From Larimichthys crocea (taxonomy: Eukaryota; Chordata; Actinopteri; Sciaenidae), in contig NC_040016.1 of the NCBI RefSeq assembly GCF_000972845.2, positions 26,234,376-26,298,375 of the forward strand: DNA of 64,000 bases, read 5' to 3'. The notes beneath the pieces were generated by a model that was given only the letters and a program-made list of their open reading frames with translations, was not told where the DNA came from and ran no database searches. The first letter of the stretch is position 1, and each line of letters starts with the position of its first letter. Position numbers and translations under genes: made by a program. Positions 49,799-61,249 of the stretch are shown here, piece by piece.

Positions 49799-49831
<33 letters not shown>
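49760..49831. repeat. two adjoining (GT)n microsatellites
   Basis: Two GT runs (49760-49795 and 49800-49831) are separated only by a short ATTCA interruption. Confidence 0.95.
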
Positions 49832-49832
<1 letters not shown>

Positions 49833-50028
49833 CATCAATCCGTCACATGCAGGATTCTCCTTTAAATCACATTATGTGTGTGAGCTTGTTTCTCTGTGTG
49901 CAGGCTCGGTACGATGATGTGACGGGAGCCATTTTGTGACCTGCTCTCCTTCGACCCGCGATGAGACAGAAAGGCATGCTGGGACCTCTGACTTCCTGCC
50001 CGCTGACTGGAAAAACGACAACAGACCG

Positions 50029-50065
50029 AAGAAGAAGAAGAAGAAGAAGAAGAAGAAGAAGAAGA
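50029..50065. repeat. (GAA)n microsatellite
   Basis: Twelve uninterrupted GAA/AAG triplets. They read as polylysine or polyserine. Confidence 0.95.
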
Positions 50066-50271
50066 ACAGTCAGTGCAGACCTGATTATTCATTCGAAGGT
50101 TGGAGAAGAAACGTGTGAATAAATCTGTGAAGAGTTCATCCATCTTTATATAACACACGTCCTAACACACGTTAATTAGCTTTATTAGTTTGTTATTATG
50201 ATAAAATTACTAAATATGATTGAACTTTGAATAAAACCATGGAACGAGACCTTGATTTCAAATAAATTCCA

Positions 50272-50342
50272 GGCTGTGCTGTTATTCTGAATATCAGTGA
50301 ATTTAATCACAGCGTGCTGATATTCAGAATAACAGCACGGCC
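50272..50342. repeat. long hairpin (22-bp perfect inverted repeat), MITE-like
   Basis: Left arm 50276-50297 (GTGCTGTTATTCTGAATATC plus AG) is the exact reverse complement of right arm 50317-50338, around a 19-base loop. Four further flanking pairs extend the stem to 26 pairs with one G-T wobble. A stem this long is not expected by chance and suggests a foldback or MITE-type element. I could not identify a clear target duplication. Confidence 0.85.
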
Positions 50343-50387
50343 TCCAGTGTCATATAACTTTTATTCAGCAGTTCAAGCTCCATTTAT

Positions 50388-50585
50388 CTACGTCCCTGCA
50401 GACTGTCTAAAACCTGAGCGTAGTCTCTGAGACGTCCCCGCAGACTGTCTAAAACCTGGACGTAGTCTCCGTGACGTCCCGCAGACTGTCTAAAACCTGA
50501 GCGTAGTCTCTGTGACGTCCCCGCAGACTGTCTAAAACCTGGACATAGTCTTTGAGATGTCCCCTCAGACTGTCTAAAACCTGGA
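50388..50585. repeat. 42-bp minisatellite, 5 units
   Basis: Units share GCAGACTGTCTAAAACCTG, then AGCGTAGTCTCTGAGACGTC or GACGTAGTCTCCGTGACGTC. Most units contain a TGACGTC CRE-like word at the junction. A single unit occurs at 25209-25252. Confidence 0.92.
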
Positions 50586-52578
50586 AAATAATCACACAAA
50601 TGATGATATCATGACATGGCTTCATGGTAATCCCAGAGATGGCGTTCCTGCAGTTTGGGGCAGATAAAGTGTCGTCTGTGCCAGATTACATTGTGAGCGT
50701 AACCCTGCCGGCATGCTGCCGATGGGAGCTGTGACTCCTCTCTCCTGTAAACAAGAGGACTTAAAGGGGATTGTAATGATCCAGATTAGTCCGCTGTAGG
50801 CTCTCTCTCTCTCTGATTCATATTCACAAACTGGTGGTGTGTTGCAGACTTTCAGTTTACTTTAGAATTTGGGTCAAACTATTTTAGAAAAGATCATGGT
50901 TGATGCCTCTCGAAGAAGTTCAGTCCTCTGGGCTGCAGCTCAGTATGAACAGATACTTGGACTCTTTCTCTGATGAAGGACACCACTCATCGTCCCTTAC
51001 ACCTATCAGCTTCACCATCATTGGCTCTTTCATCAGCTGTTTGGCTACAGATGGACAAAGAACATCCAATCACTGACACCCCGTCCTCCCCCAGAGTGTC
51101 TGGAGGGAAGCCTGATGTGAGAAGCTGGGAATGAGCTGAAACGGACCACCTCCCTGCTCATTGTCTGAGGACGGCCCGAGGCGATGACACCCGCAAGATA
51201 CAGATAAGAAAAACACGGCCCCTCCCCGGCTGAAGCCTGCAGAATCTGCTGTTACTATTTCAAGTGTTGAACTGCTGTTCATGTCCGATGTGAGACCAAA
51301 CTTAAACGTCGACTTCATTTAAGTAACGTAGAAATATTTATAGAATAATCTGTGTAAGATCAAAATATGTATCCATAACTTAAATATCCAGAACACTAAC
51401 TTATATGAATATATATATATATATGTCTATAGTGTACGTTTGTTTTATTGACTCTATTTAGTTTGACACATTCTTTCAGCCTCTTCCAGATCAGAGTCCA
51501 GTGTATGTTTGTAGCCCACATTTAGAAAGCTTTTATTGTCATTGTACAACAGACATACTGTAAGCACAATGAAGTTACAGGGGAGCTTCAACGAGGTAAT
51601 AGTATAGACAGAGATAAAAACACAATATAAATACAAATGCACAAATAAAATATAGATGCTATACAAAGAAAAACAGGCTATTCATAAAAAGTGAATGCTC
51701 GTCTTGCTTGTATTTGCATAGCAAATGGTAAAAGCAAGTAGACAATTATTACACATGAGGTTATTGCTTGGTGAGATTATTGCACAAGAGGTTTTGCATG
51801 TGTGCATTGAGGATGGTTTGATTCAGTGTCTGGATGGGCCCAAACACTCATCTTGAATCATGCTGAACACTTTGCTTCAGTAGCTTCTGAAGGAAAGACG
51901 TTTCATTTCATCTTTGTTTAGACTCACACTTTGATGTTCGCTTCAAATTGGACTTTAATCCGCCTCAAATCTGCAGCGCGACATGACGCGCACCTGTAAA
52001 TGTTTACAGGGTTATAAAGTGAAATCATTTGTGAGCAGCATTAAACGCTGCTTTGTTGTTTTTCATGTGTTTCCTCTGCGTCCACCCAACAATGAAACCT
52101 GTTCACACTTTTAAAGAAGATTTGGAGCACGGCTTGGCCAACACGTTGTTTTAAAGTGTGAAAATTAGTTAGAACAAAGACTGGTAATAATTCAGAGAAC
52201 GCACGCTTCAGCATTCCAAGCAATGAAAGTATGAACTGAATGATGAACACCATAATTAGCTCCACACGCCACCAAAATAAGACAATGCTGAGGGGGAACA
52301 GCGATGGTGGCACTGCTCGCTGCCAGGGAACGCTCATGCAAAGTGGCCCAGGCTTAAGCAGTCAAGCTGCTAAACAGGGATTGGGGGGGAGTGTAAGAGG
52401 ATTGGCTGTAAGTGACCTCCAGATTGTTGCCTTTGGTGTGTGACTACACGGAGAGCTGTAACTACAACATGGCTTAGTTCATAATGAGAGCGAGGGATGA
52501 ACACAGAGGGACCCGGAGGGCGAGAAGAAGATGTTCTGTTCGGAGTCTTCATTTGTGTTATGGCAAAATGAAAGAGCC
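50586..52578. other. non-coding stretch; possible LINE 3' tail at 51519-51800
   Basis: Mostly unrecognised. Read on the minus strand, the left end of 51519-51800 gives TTGTACAATGACAATAAAAG, a phrase typical of the 3' ends of fish LINEs, preceded by a repeat-like 3'-UTR texture. AT runs lie at 51405-51425. No exon recognised. Confidence 0.4.
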
Positions 52579-53034
52579 GGTTCACTCCTGTGTTAAAGTG
52601 TGATCTGTTCAGTTCACTCCTGTGTTAAAGTGAGATCTGTTCAGTTCACTCCTGTGTTAACGACCTGTTCAGTTCACTCCTGTGTTAACGATCTGTTCAG
52701 TTCACTCCTGTGTTAACGATCTGTTCAGTTCACTCCTGTGTTAACGTGAGATCTGTTCGGTTCACTCCTGTGTTAACGACCTGTTCAGTTCACTCCTGTG
52801 TTAACGATCTGTTCAGTTCACTCCTGTGTTAAAGTGAGACCTGTTCGGTTCACTCCTGTGTTAAAGTGAGATCTGTTCAGTTCACTCCTGTGTTAACGAT
52901 CTGTGCAGTTCACTCCTGTGTTAACGATCTGTTCAGTTCACTCCTGTGTTAACGATCTGTTCAGTTCACTCCTGTGTTAACGATCTGTTCAGTTCACTCC
53001 TGTGTTAACGTGAGACCCGTTCAGTTCACTCCTG
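52579..53034. repeat. 28/32-bp minisatellite, 16 units
   Basis: The core TTCACTCCTGTGTTAACG (or AAAG) is followed by ATCTGTTCAG. Units come in a 28-bp form and a 32-bp form with an extra GTGA after the GTTAA, intermixed along the array. Many units contain GTTAAC. Confidence 0.95.
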
Positions 53035-53377
53035 GTATTCAAACACAGTAAAGTCGTACATTGTGTCAGTTTGCAAAGACAGACGGACACAGAGAAAGTC
53101 AAACTTCATGTCAACATCAGCTGAATTCACAACGAGGCCCAAATAATTAAAGATTGGACGTTGACATTTCAAAAGTTCATGAAGTTTCTCCAAACTCAGC
53201 AGCTGGTTTGGTTACTGTTGACTGTGTATGTGAAAAATAATAACATGTTTATTATCATTAAATGTTTCTTTATTCATAAACTAGCTAACCACAGTTAGCT
53301 CTTTCATCATGAAGTCTGTGAATCACCTCGGTGCTGTCACGTTCATCCCTGTTGGTCTCTGAGGTTGAATAACTGTG

Positions 53378-53380
<3 letters not shown>

Positions 53381-53448
<68 letters not shown>

Positions 53449-53484
53449 CCAAAGTCCAAAATAACAATGAAGTCAACCAGCCAT

Positions 53485-53524
<40 letters not shown>

Positions 53525-53804
53525 ACACTCCCATCACTCCTTACTTCGCAATTACAAAGAGCAGAGGGTTTCAGGTAATCACCATTGATCAGCGCACGTG
53601 TGTACACACACACACACTCACACACACACACACACACACATTGATCCACCGAGCCTCGAGGCTGTGAGACAAAAACTGTGTTCCCTCCCGCCTGTGAGCA
53701 GCCATGTTGGTTAGATTCGTGGTCATGTGATCGTCCAATCAGCACGTCTGCATGTTATCTCCTGTCGTATTGAGTCACTGCTGAGACAAGCCCATTGATC
53801 AGGA

Positions 53805-53848
<44 letters not shown>
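53381..53848. repeat. four alternating (CA)n / (GT)n arrays
   Basis: (CA)n at 53381-53447, (GT)n at 53490-53522, (CA)n at 53603-53640 and (GT)n at 53808-53848. The purine strand alternates, so neighbouring tracts are inverted repeats of one another, the first pair only 42 bp apart. All reading frames here come from the repeats. Confidence 0.95.
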
Positions 53849-53851
<3 letters not shown>

Positions 53852-54404
53852 ATCGTGTTTCAGGAGATAGGAATGCTGGGAGTTGTGGTCATCGGTTTTT
53901 CTTTCTGAGTTTCAGTGTGATGTCACCTCGGCCTCGAGGTCTGCAGAGAGGGATCCATCATCAGGTGGAGCTTCACCTCGGGCGGGTGAAGAGAGGTCAC
54001 CGTCACCGTGGAGATGCTTATAGGCACTTAGGTGGTGGTGAATGTAAAATACATAAAATAACAACACAGCTCTGCATGTCTGTATATGTGGGAAGCTTCA
54101 GGCCGGTGTACTGTACGCTGGTGCTGCTGTGTGGAAGTCAGAAATCGATGCACACAGGATGAACACTTGGCTGCTGAGCTGAATCATTCTCTAAAATAGA
54201 GCTCGCTGCATCAGCCTCATTGATGTTTTATGGATCAGCGGGTCAGATAATAACATAATAATAACTTCAGAATCACAAGGTCAGTCTGCTCACTTTGATA
54301 ATACTGCTTATTTAATGTCACTCAACAGTTTCTGCTTAAGCAGAAGGACGGTGACCCCAAAACATTTAACCCTTTAAAGTCCACATGAAGTCTTTTTGTC
54401 CCAT

Positions 54405-55384
54405 CTGTCCTCCAGTGTCTGTCCAACACTGACACAAAGTCATGTCTTCAGTATCTTTAGGTGTTCTTCATGGTATTTTAGAGTTCCACCTCACCAGGTT
54501 TCTGTATTCCCTGCTACCTGCTGGTTCCTGAGGTCGTGTTCAGCATATGTGACAAAGACAATCAATTATTTTAAGAAAATCAAGTTTTGTTCAAAAATAA
54601 GAAAGAAACATCCACTTACCTTTGACTCACCTGTTCTTTGTTCCTCGATGCTCGGCTTCCCTCGATGCCTTCAAGTTGTTGAAATCGGAGAAATTCACGA
54701 CGAGAAATGCGCAACGCGGTTTTTAGACGGGTTTGAAGTTTTTAGTTGGTTTTTGAGTTTTTGGTTTGGTTTTGGTTTGAGTTTTTGTTTCGTTTGGTTT
54801 TTGGTTTGAGTTTTTAGTTTTGTGTTTGAGTTTTTGCATACCTCAGCTTGTCGGAGCGGAGACTCGATCCCACGTCTCCACGTTGGCGGTCGGCGTCCTT
54901 CCCCCCTGGACCATCTTCAGTACTGATGAAGAAGAAGAACCAGGATCAGATTGAGGGGAGGAATCATGCTGAAGATTCTCCTCCATCAGTCCTGATGGAG
55001 CTGCTGAAGAACATCTCTGTCCTTCACTTTGTTTGTCGCATCATGTAGAAGGAAAACCACGTCTCCATGTCCTTTTGGACCACATGGTCCACTGCTCCCT
55101 GCTCCTCATCTCCTCCTGTGTCTTCTCTGGTCCAGTGGGTTAAGAGCTTGGCACCGAGCCACTTTTAGATCCAGAAGTTGTGAGTTCAAACCCCGCTTAA
55201 AGCAGCACCCTGTAGAAATCTGCTGCTGAGACTCTGAACTGACTCCAGGAGACAAACCAGAATCAGATTTGTTGCCAAGTAGGTTTTCATGTTGTCTTGG
55301 TATTTTTGGTGTTTTTGGTGCATAACAAATATTAAGTAAAAAATAAATGAAGTCAAGAAGAAACCACTTCTGTAGGCTACTGTA
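54405..55384 (-). mobile_element. composite tRNA-headed repeat, copy X1 (left part)
   Basis: It is related in reverse complement to 57180-57962 and 61340-62245. In order it carries AACACTGACACAAAGTCATG, a block with CTTACCTTTGACTCACCTG, a GTTTTTGGTTTGAG-rich run (54725-54836), a minus-strand tRNA-like head (54850-54914), GATGGAGCTGCTGAAGAACA, a plus-strand head (55122-55200; A-box TGGTCCAGTGGG, B-box GAGTTCAAACCCC) and a body ending GTAGGCTACTG. A Tigger-like MITE then interrupts it and the repeat resumes at 55721. There is no coding capacity. Confidence 0.75.
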
Positions 55385-55718
55385 CAGTGCTCCCTCGTTT
55401 ATCGCGGGGGATACGTTCCAAAAATAACCCGCAATAAACGAAATCCGCGAAGTAAGTTTTACAATTATTATACATGTTTTAAGGCCGTAAAACCCCTAAC
55501 CACACACTTTTATACACCTTTTTACACGCATTTTGTACAGTACTTCCTTAATCAGGACGCAGTGCGGTTCTCCCTTAGCCAATTTAGGACGCAGAACACA
55601 ATGCGCGTTCATACTGTACAGTACGCTGTAAAAAAAAAGCATGCAAAATTACACTGATAAAAATCCGCGAAACAGCGAGTCCGCGAAAAGTGAACCGCGA
55701 TATAGCGAGGGATCACTG
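55385..55718 (+). mobile_element. Tigger-like (Tc1/mariner) MITE, 334 bp, with empty site elsewhere
   Basis: The ends are CAGTGCTCCCTCGTTTATCG and, reverse-complemented from the right, CAGTGATCCCTCGCTATATC; both continue into CGCGG. These are terminal inverted repeats of a widespread vertebrate Tigger-like group. TA dinucleotides at 55383-55384 and 55719-55720 are the target duplication. The homologous composite repeat at about 61480-61490 (reverse strand) has a single TA at this position, the unoccupied site. There is no transposase. Internal CCGCGAAA/AAATCCGCGAA words are typical of the group. Confidence 0.85.
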
Positions 55719-55720
55719 TA

Positions 55721-56030
55721 GTCCAATCTCCATGTCCTTCTGGACCACATGGTCCACTGCTCACTGCTCCTGACATATCCCTGGATGTTCTGTGGTCCAG
55801 TGGTTTGAGGTCTTGTTATTTAAAGAGGGAAAACTCCAATACTCAGGGCTCAGATAATAAAATCCACAAAGTATTGCAACAATTCCTGGACTGTCATAAT
55901 GTCTACACTACAAGAAACGTAACAAATTCAACACGCAGTCTGCAGGAGCCGGGGATCGAAACCACAATCATCTGTTCGATGGACTAGCTGCTCTACCTCC
56001 TGAGCCACAGCTGCCCTAAGGCGGCCTGCC
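55721..56030 (-). repeat. composite repeat X1 (right part) and tRNA-like heads
   Basis: It resumes the interrupted repeat (GTCCAATCTCCATGTCCTTC) and includes a third head at about 55790-55820 (+, A-box TGGTCCAGTGG, no B-box). It then has a minus-strand SINE head at 55945-56015, with an A-box-like GTGGCTCAGGAGGTAGAG on the minus strand and B-box GGTTTCGATCCCCGG. The words CAGACTGCGTGTTGAA on the minus strand link it to the 63634 SINE. Confidence 0.65.
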
Positions 56031-56145
56031 TCGTTTCTATTGGCCATGCAAGGCTCAGCACAAGACGTTGAAAATATTGAGAAGCACATGAAGATCACCT
56101 GCGAACATCTTTTTCATCTTCATTTCTATGGTGTGCTGCTCTTAG

Positions 56146-56425
56146 TGGGATTCAAACTCACAACTTCTGGATATGAAAGTGGCTCAGTGGCGAGACGTTG
56201 AACCACTGCGCCACTCCTTCACTTGTTTTCAGGTTTCCAACCACTCAAGACACACAATCATACATCGATGGCCTTGGCTGCCATGCAAGGTGCCAACTGC
56301 TCAAACCAGTTGGTTTGGGAGCGAAACATTCACACAACGATGTCACAGCCTTCGGGAGCAATTTGGGTTTAATATTTTGCTCAAGGACACTTCAACATGC
56401 AGTCTGCAGGAGTCAGATCCAGAAC
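56146..56425 (-). repeat. tRNA-like head and SINE-tail fragment
   Basis: Minus-strand head at 56146-56214: A-box TGGCGCAGTGG, B-box GAGTTTGAATCCC. At 56378-56425 the minus strand reads ATGTTGAAGTGTCCTTGAGC, the body of the same SINE family as 10068 and 63634. The phrase CTCAGATAATAAA followed by TCCAC occurs both here (about 56435) and at about 55850. Confidence 0.6.
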
Positions 56426-56867
56426 TCAATACTCAGAGCTCAGATAATAAACTCCACGTTCCTGGAGACTCGTCCATGGTTTAAATGCACAGTTTCTGCT
56501 GGGAGAGGCGAACTATTATTACTTCTATCATTTCATTCACTGGAGTCTCCTTTCTTCTCAGAGTTCTGGCGTTTGGAGAGAGCGGCAAGTGTTATGTAAC
56601 AAAATCCCACTGAACTGCCAGAGATCACAGCGGTAACATATGGGATTTCATATTTTTAGTGTGAGGAGCATTTAAAGTGGCTGTGAAACAGAAAGCACAG
56701 TTCTGTTTTTATGTGTTTTCTGTAAAAATGGTCATGGAGGGCGGGACCACCACTATATCTGCAGCTATAAGCTAGTGTCAGCGTCTACTTACAGTGACCA
56801 CAACCTCAGCGGTGAGCAGTCTGGTAGGGATGCAGCAGTCTGCTGAGGTGGTTTTCTTGCTGGGTTT

Positions 56868-57000
56868 TCCTTCGTGAAGAAAGCCCAGCAGAGGATGAAC
56901 TTCCTGCAAGACAATGATGGTCCACTTCTACACCTCCATCAGTGAGTCCATCCTCACATCCTCCATCACCATCTGGTACGCTGCTGCCACTGCTGCCACT
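56868..57000 (+). mobile_element. LINE ORF2 fragment, frameshifted
   Basis: Around 56880-56906 the translation reads KKAQQRMNFLQ, and after a deletion and frame change (from about 56917) it reads MVHFYTSISESILTSSITIW followed by YAA. These match the post-RT region of CR1/Rex-like retrotransposons ('KKGQQRLxFLRxL ... LLVxFYRxxIESILTxxITVWxG'). It is a short, dead remnant surrounded by tRNA-headed repeats. Confidence 0.65.
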
Positions 57001-57179
57001 GTGCAGCTCTTTTCATTTTAAAACATATTGTATGTTATATATATTTATATTGTTTATGTCTTCCTCATATTTTTTAAAATAAATATTTGTTATGCACCAA
57101 AAACACCAAGACGAACTCCTGTATGTGAAAACCTACTTAAAAGAAATATGATCTGATCTAACTCCTGGAGTCTGTGTCA

Positions 57180-57965
57180 CCTTGGGATCGAACTCACAAC
57201 TTCTGGATCTAAAAGTGGCTCAGTGCCAAGCTCTTAACCCACTGGACCAGTGAAGACGTAGGAGGACATGAGGAGCAGGGAGCAGTGGACCATGTGGTCC
57301 AAAAGGACATGGAGACGTGGTTTTCCTTCTACATGATGAGACAAACAAAGTGAAGGACAGAGATGTTCTTCAGCAGCTCCATCAGGACTGATGGAGGAGA
57401 ATCTTCAGCATGATTCCTCCATCAGTCTGATCCTGGTTCTTCTTCTTCTTCATCAGTACTGAAGATGGTCCAGTGGGGAAGGACGCCGACCGCCAACGTG
57501 GAGACGTGGGATCGAGTCTCCGCTCCGACAAGCTGAGGTATGCAAAAACTCAAACACAAAACTAAAAACTCAAACCAAAAACCAAACGAAACAAAAACTC
57601 AAAAACCAAACCAAACAAAAACTTCAAACCCGTCCAAAAACCGCGTTGCGCATTTCTCGTCGTGAATTTCTCCGATTTCAACAACTTGAAGACATCGAGG
57701 GAAGCCGAGCATCGAGGAACAAAGAACAGGTGAGTCAAAGGTAAGTGGATGTTTCTTTCTTATTTTTGAACAAAACTTGATTTTCTTAAAATAATTGATT
57801 GTCTTTGTCACATATGCTGAACACGACCCCAGTAACCAGCAGGTAGCAGGGAATACAGAAACCTGGTGAGGTGGAACTCTAAAATACCATGAAGAACACC
57901 TGAAGATACTGAAGACATGACTTTGTGTCAGTGTTGGACAGACACTGAGGACAGATAGGACAAAC
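57180..57965 (+). mobile_element. composite tRNA-headed repeat, copy X2
   Basis: An inverted copy of X1. It has a minus-strand head (57184-57250), AACATGTAGAAGG-type linker sequence, a plus-strand head (57463-57535; A-box TGGTCCAGTGGGG, B-box GGGATCGAGTCTC), an AAAAACTCAAACCAAAA run, TTGCGCATTTCTCGTCGTGA, and two splice-donor-like words CAGGTGAGTC and AAGGTAAGTGG. It extends further right than X3, to GACTTTGTGTCAGTGTTGGA. No coding capacity. Confidence 0.75.
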
Positions 57966-59725
57966 AAAAAGTTTGACTTCATGAGGACTTGAAGTCAGAA
58001 TGCTGCAGCTGCAGAGGAACGTTATCATCATAAAAGAATGTAAATATTCACTCTGTATTATTACAAATCTATTCAAACCATGTCCAACATTTTTCCAGCA
58101 TAAGTGCCACGAAACCACAGAACTGTAACCTCAATGAGTCATTCAAGGTTCTCCGGTAAAAAGCCGTGACAGCTGTCCTTGTCCTTGCTTGTCAGCAGTT
58201 ATGTATATCAGTATTGTGCTTATGATATTTTAGTTATTGTCCTTGCACTGACGCCTGCAACACAAACAGCAGCTTGTGGACTTTTCCAGGTAAATAAAGT
58301 GTTTGTGAGTATGCTGAGGCACGGTCAGGGTTATGCACAGTGCACCAGCCTGTCAGGGGATGATCTTGTAAAACAGATAAGTATCTAGGCGCTGCTCTTT
58401 GGAAACAAACAGGGGTCCTGTGGCCTAATTAGCAAATTAAAGACCCAGAGAGCAAAGCGGGGTTTGACAGATGAGACAATAGCTATAAATGTCAGCGGTT
58501 AATACCCCCAGCTTGGAGCATGCACACAAACACACACACACACACACACTCTCACCGAGGCAACACACAGAGGCATTCACGTACGTGGAGGCATTCCACT
58601 CTGTACACATAAATAGAATGAATCCCACACACAAGCACCTGTTGAACGATCAATAACCGTTTGTCGATGCAGTAGGCTCCCAGATCCCCGACCTAATTAC
58701 AGCCGAGCAGAGACTCGTCTTCACGTGTGTGTTTGTGAATAAACCGGCTTTCATCCGGCCCTCTTACATACCGATGAGCAGATCTGTTTGCTCTGTGCTC
58801 ACTGCTGTTTGTGCACAGATGTATGAACGCATGGACGAACAAACACGCTCGACAAAAAACACCAACGCAACACTTTTGTTTTGGAGTTGAAGTGAAAGAG
58901 GCTGCACGTTATTTCTTTCAGATTTTGGATAAAGGGCAGAATGGGTGAAACAGCCAGAGTTCACTGCTCACTTTAAAGCAGCTGTAGTCTGATATGCCAC
59001 ATCTGCTGGATGGATTATCTTTTAACTATGCAGAAAAGAAGCTTTCTGCTGAGTGTAGATAAACATGTCTCTCTGTCTCTATCCATCTCTCTGTCCTGGG
59101 GCCACAAACACCAGGTCACTAAGGTATTCTGGGAATCACAGGCAAACATGCAAAGTCACGCCATTGATCCATTGTTCCCAGCGAGGAGGGGTCCTATCTG
59201 AAATCACCCCCTCGGGCAATATTGGCTGCAGGAATGTGAAAACAGAAGACGTCTGCTTTGGTACTTCGGGGCGCTCGTTGATCATCGAGACAGAGAGGGA
59301 CAGTTCTTTGGGAAAATAATGGTGACCCAGGCGACATAATTGATCTGGAGGTCTGTCATTAGATGCTACAGTTGATGAGGTGAGATTCCTGACGGGGCGT
59401 GGTGCCAGATGGAGGAGAGGACCCATCACTGCATACCTCCGAGATCTCCTCATTTTATCTGGTTAAAAATCCAGTTTATCTCGACTAATCCTGCAGCGAT
59501 CACCTGAACGAGGCAGAGAGCTTCTGTAGTAAAGCTGAATGTATTCTGTTTGTCTTTTAGCGCGCAGCATTTAAAGTTAATTAGGTGAAACCTCCCGAGA
59601 GGGTGCGGTGTTAAAAGTTCAATCGAGGGAACTTTTTTTTCAATCACTCTGCAGATTAAGTAACAAAAAGTGACTTTAGCTCGCCTACATTCTTTGACTG
59701 CAACGATGCTTTACGCAATGATAGG
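57966..59725. other. non-coding stretch, nothing firm
   Basis: It contains a (CA)n run at 58527-58549. No exon or mobile element recognised. 59210-59460 is repeat-free and could be a conserved block, without proof. Confidence 0.5.
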
Positions 59726-60011
59726 TACACACTTAAAAACAACGGTTCAAGTCAGAACATACAGTTCTTCTGACTTGAACCATTGTTGGTTCTTCAAAGA
59801 ACCAGAGTTGACTTAAAGAACCAGAATTCAAAATATCTTTTAAAAAAATAGTTCTCAAAAATAAAAAACAGTTCTCCAGAGAATTCAAGTGCTTTGAAGG
59901 ACATTTTTATGTTTAAATCATCTATTTTGTCCCTTTTAAAAGGTTCTTTGTTATACTGATTACTACTATAGCATCACATGACCAACTCGAACCTTTATTT
60001 TTAAGGGTGTA
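59726..60011. mobile_element. TA-flanked MITE (about 282 bp)
   Basis: Left end CACACTTAAAAACAACGGTT; right end, reverse-complemented, CACCCTTAAAAATAAAGGTT. This is a 21-bp imperfect terminal inverted repeat flanked by TA on both sides (59726-59727, 60010-60011). Internal GGTTCTTCAAAGAACC and TAAAAGGTTCTTTG words are typical of an abundant teleost MITE group, most likely Tc1/mariner-related. Non-coding. Confidence 0.75.
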
Positions 60012-61245
60012 GGGGTCAGCGAATCATGTCATCTAATGATCATGGGTCATGGTCCCTCAAAGCCTACAAGAACTCGAGTTCATGTTGGAACTAATAACTT
60101 GCGACCCAATTACAATAAAGAGCAACAATGACAAAGTCTGATTTGAGACGTGTTGCTGCAGGCATGAAATAACCGCTGGTATTTTTAGATATCCAAAGAC
60201 AGACGAGACAAAAACCCTGAAGCGAGGAAATGGACGCTTCGTGAAAAATGTTTCACTCGTTTATTTGACTCGTGAATCCGCAGTGTCAAAATGTTATTCA
60301 GCGATCCGTCGATACACCCACATGAGTTTGATCAGGTGGATAAACAAGAGCTGCATGAATTCTGTGAACTGAAGTCGTCGCCTCTTCTCTCCGCGGCCGG
60401 CAATGTGTGAAATTGCCTAATTCAGCTTTAAAGCCTCTTTTTATGGATCCTCTTAGGTGGGGTCATGTTTGTCCAGTCCGATCGGTGGCTGAGCGTGATT
60501 AGGTGTAACAAAGGAGTGGGCGGCTGATTCCAGCTGCCCGTGGATACTGTCTGCACACGTGCATGCAGATCAAGCTGCTGTTTGCCCTCCTCGTCTTCTT
60601 TCCATCTCGGGAGGAACAATTTCCTGAACTGTTGAGGCGTGGGCTGCAGCAAAGCAGAAGGAGAATAACAAGTTGCTGCTTGCTCGCAGCATTAAATGCA
60701 AATAGTATTTACATGTCATGCGTTAGTACAAGTGTTCAGGAAAAGTATTTTAATAGCTAAAAGTATTCAATTTAATGCACCACAGAATGCAGTGAGGAAG
60801 AGGCTGATTTGCATTCCCGTCCTCGCTCTTGCAGAGGGACTTTCCGGAGTTAAGGAGTGGGCTAAATGACCCGTACTGACTCACAGGAGGTAAACAGTGG
60901 CTCAACCGGCTTCTTAAGAGCCTTCATGATCCAACCTGCCCTGCTCAGGAACACAGGAAAGATCTGTGTTTGACTTTGTCCTGATTTCTGTCAGCGAACT
61001 TTACGTGCTAATGTATTGTGGTAGATGTTTACAGCAGCCAGTAGCATTGAGTATGCAGTAATAGCATTTCACATTAGCTGACTCTTACCAGACACGACGT
61101 CCAAGACTGACAGAGTCCACTTTCACAACAGGAAATACAGTACTGACCTAACCCAGCTCTCAGGTCATTCTGGAAAGCTACTGTAGCAAGTGGTTAGGCT
61201 AAAGCTGCCTGTACGTCGTAAACTGTGTGAATCTCAGAGAGGTGA
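60012..61245. other. non-coding stretch, nothing firm
   Basis: No array or transposon recognised. 60400-60560 is repeat-free and could be a conserved block. Short frames show no domain or splice context. Confidence 0.5.
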
Positions 61246-61249
61246 AGCA

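Noticed and set aside
49904..49939. Possible terminal exon: TTTCTCTGTGTGCAG acceptor followed by ARYDDVTGAIL and a stop
   Set aside because: Very short, weak pyrimidine tract interrupted by GTGTG, no matching upstream exon or poly(A) context; chance match likely.
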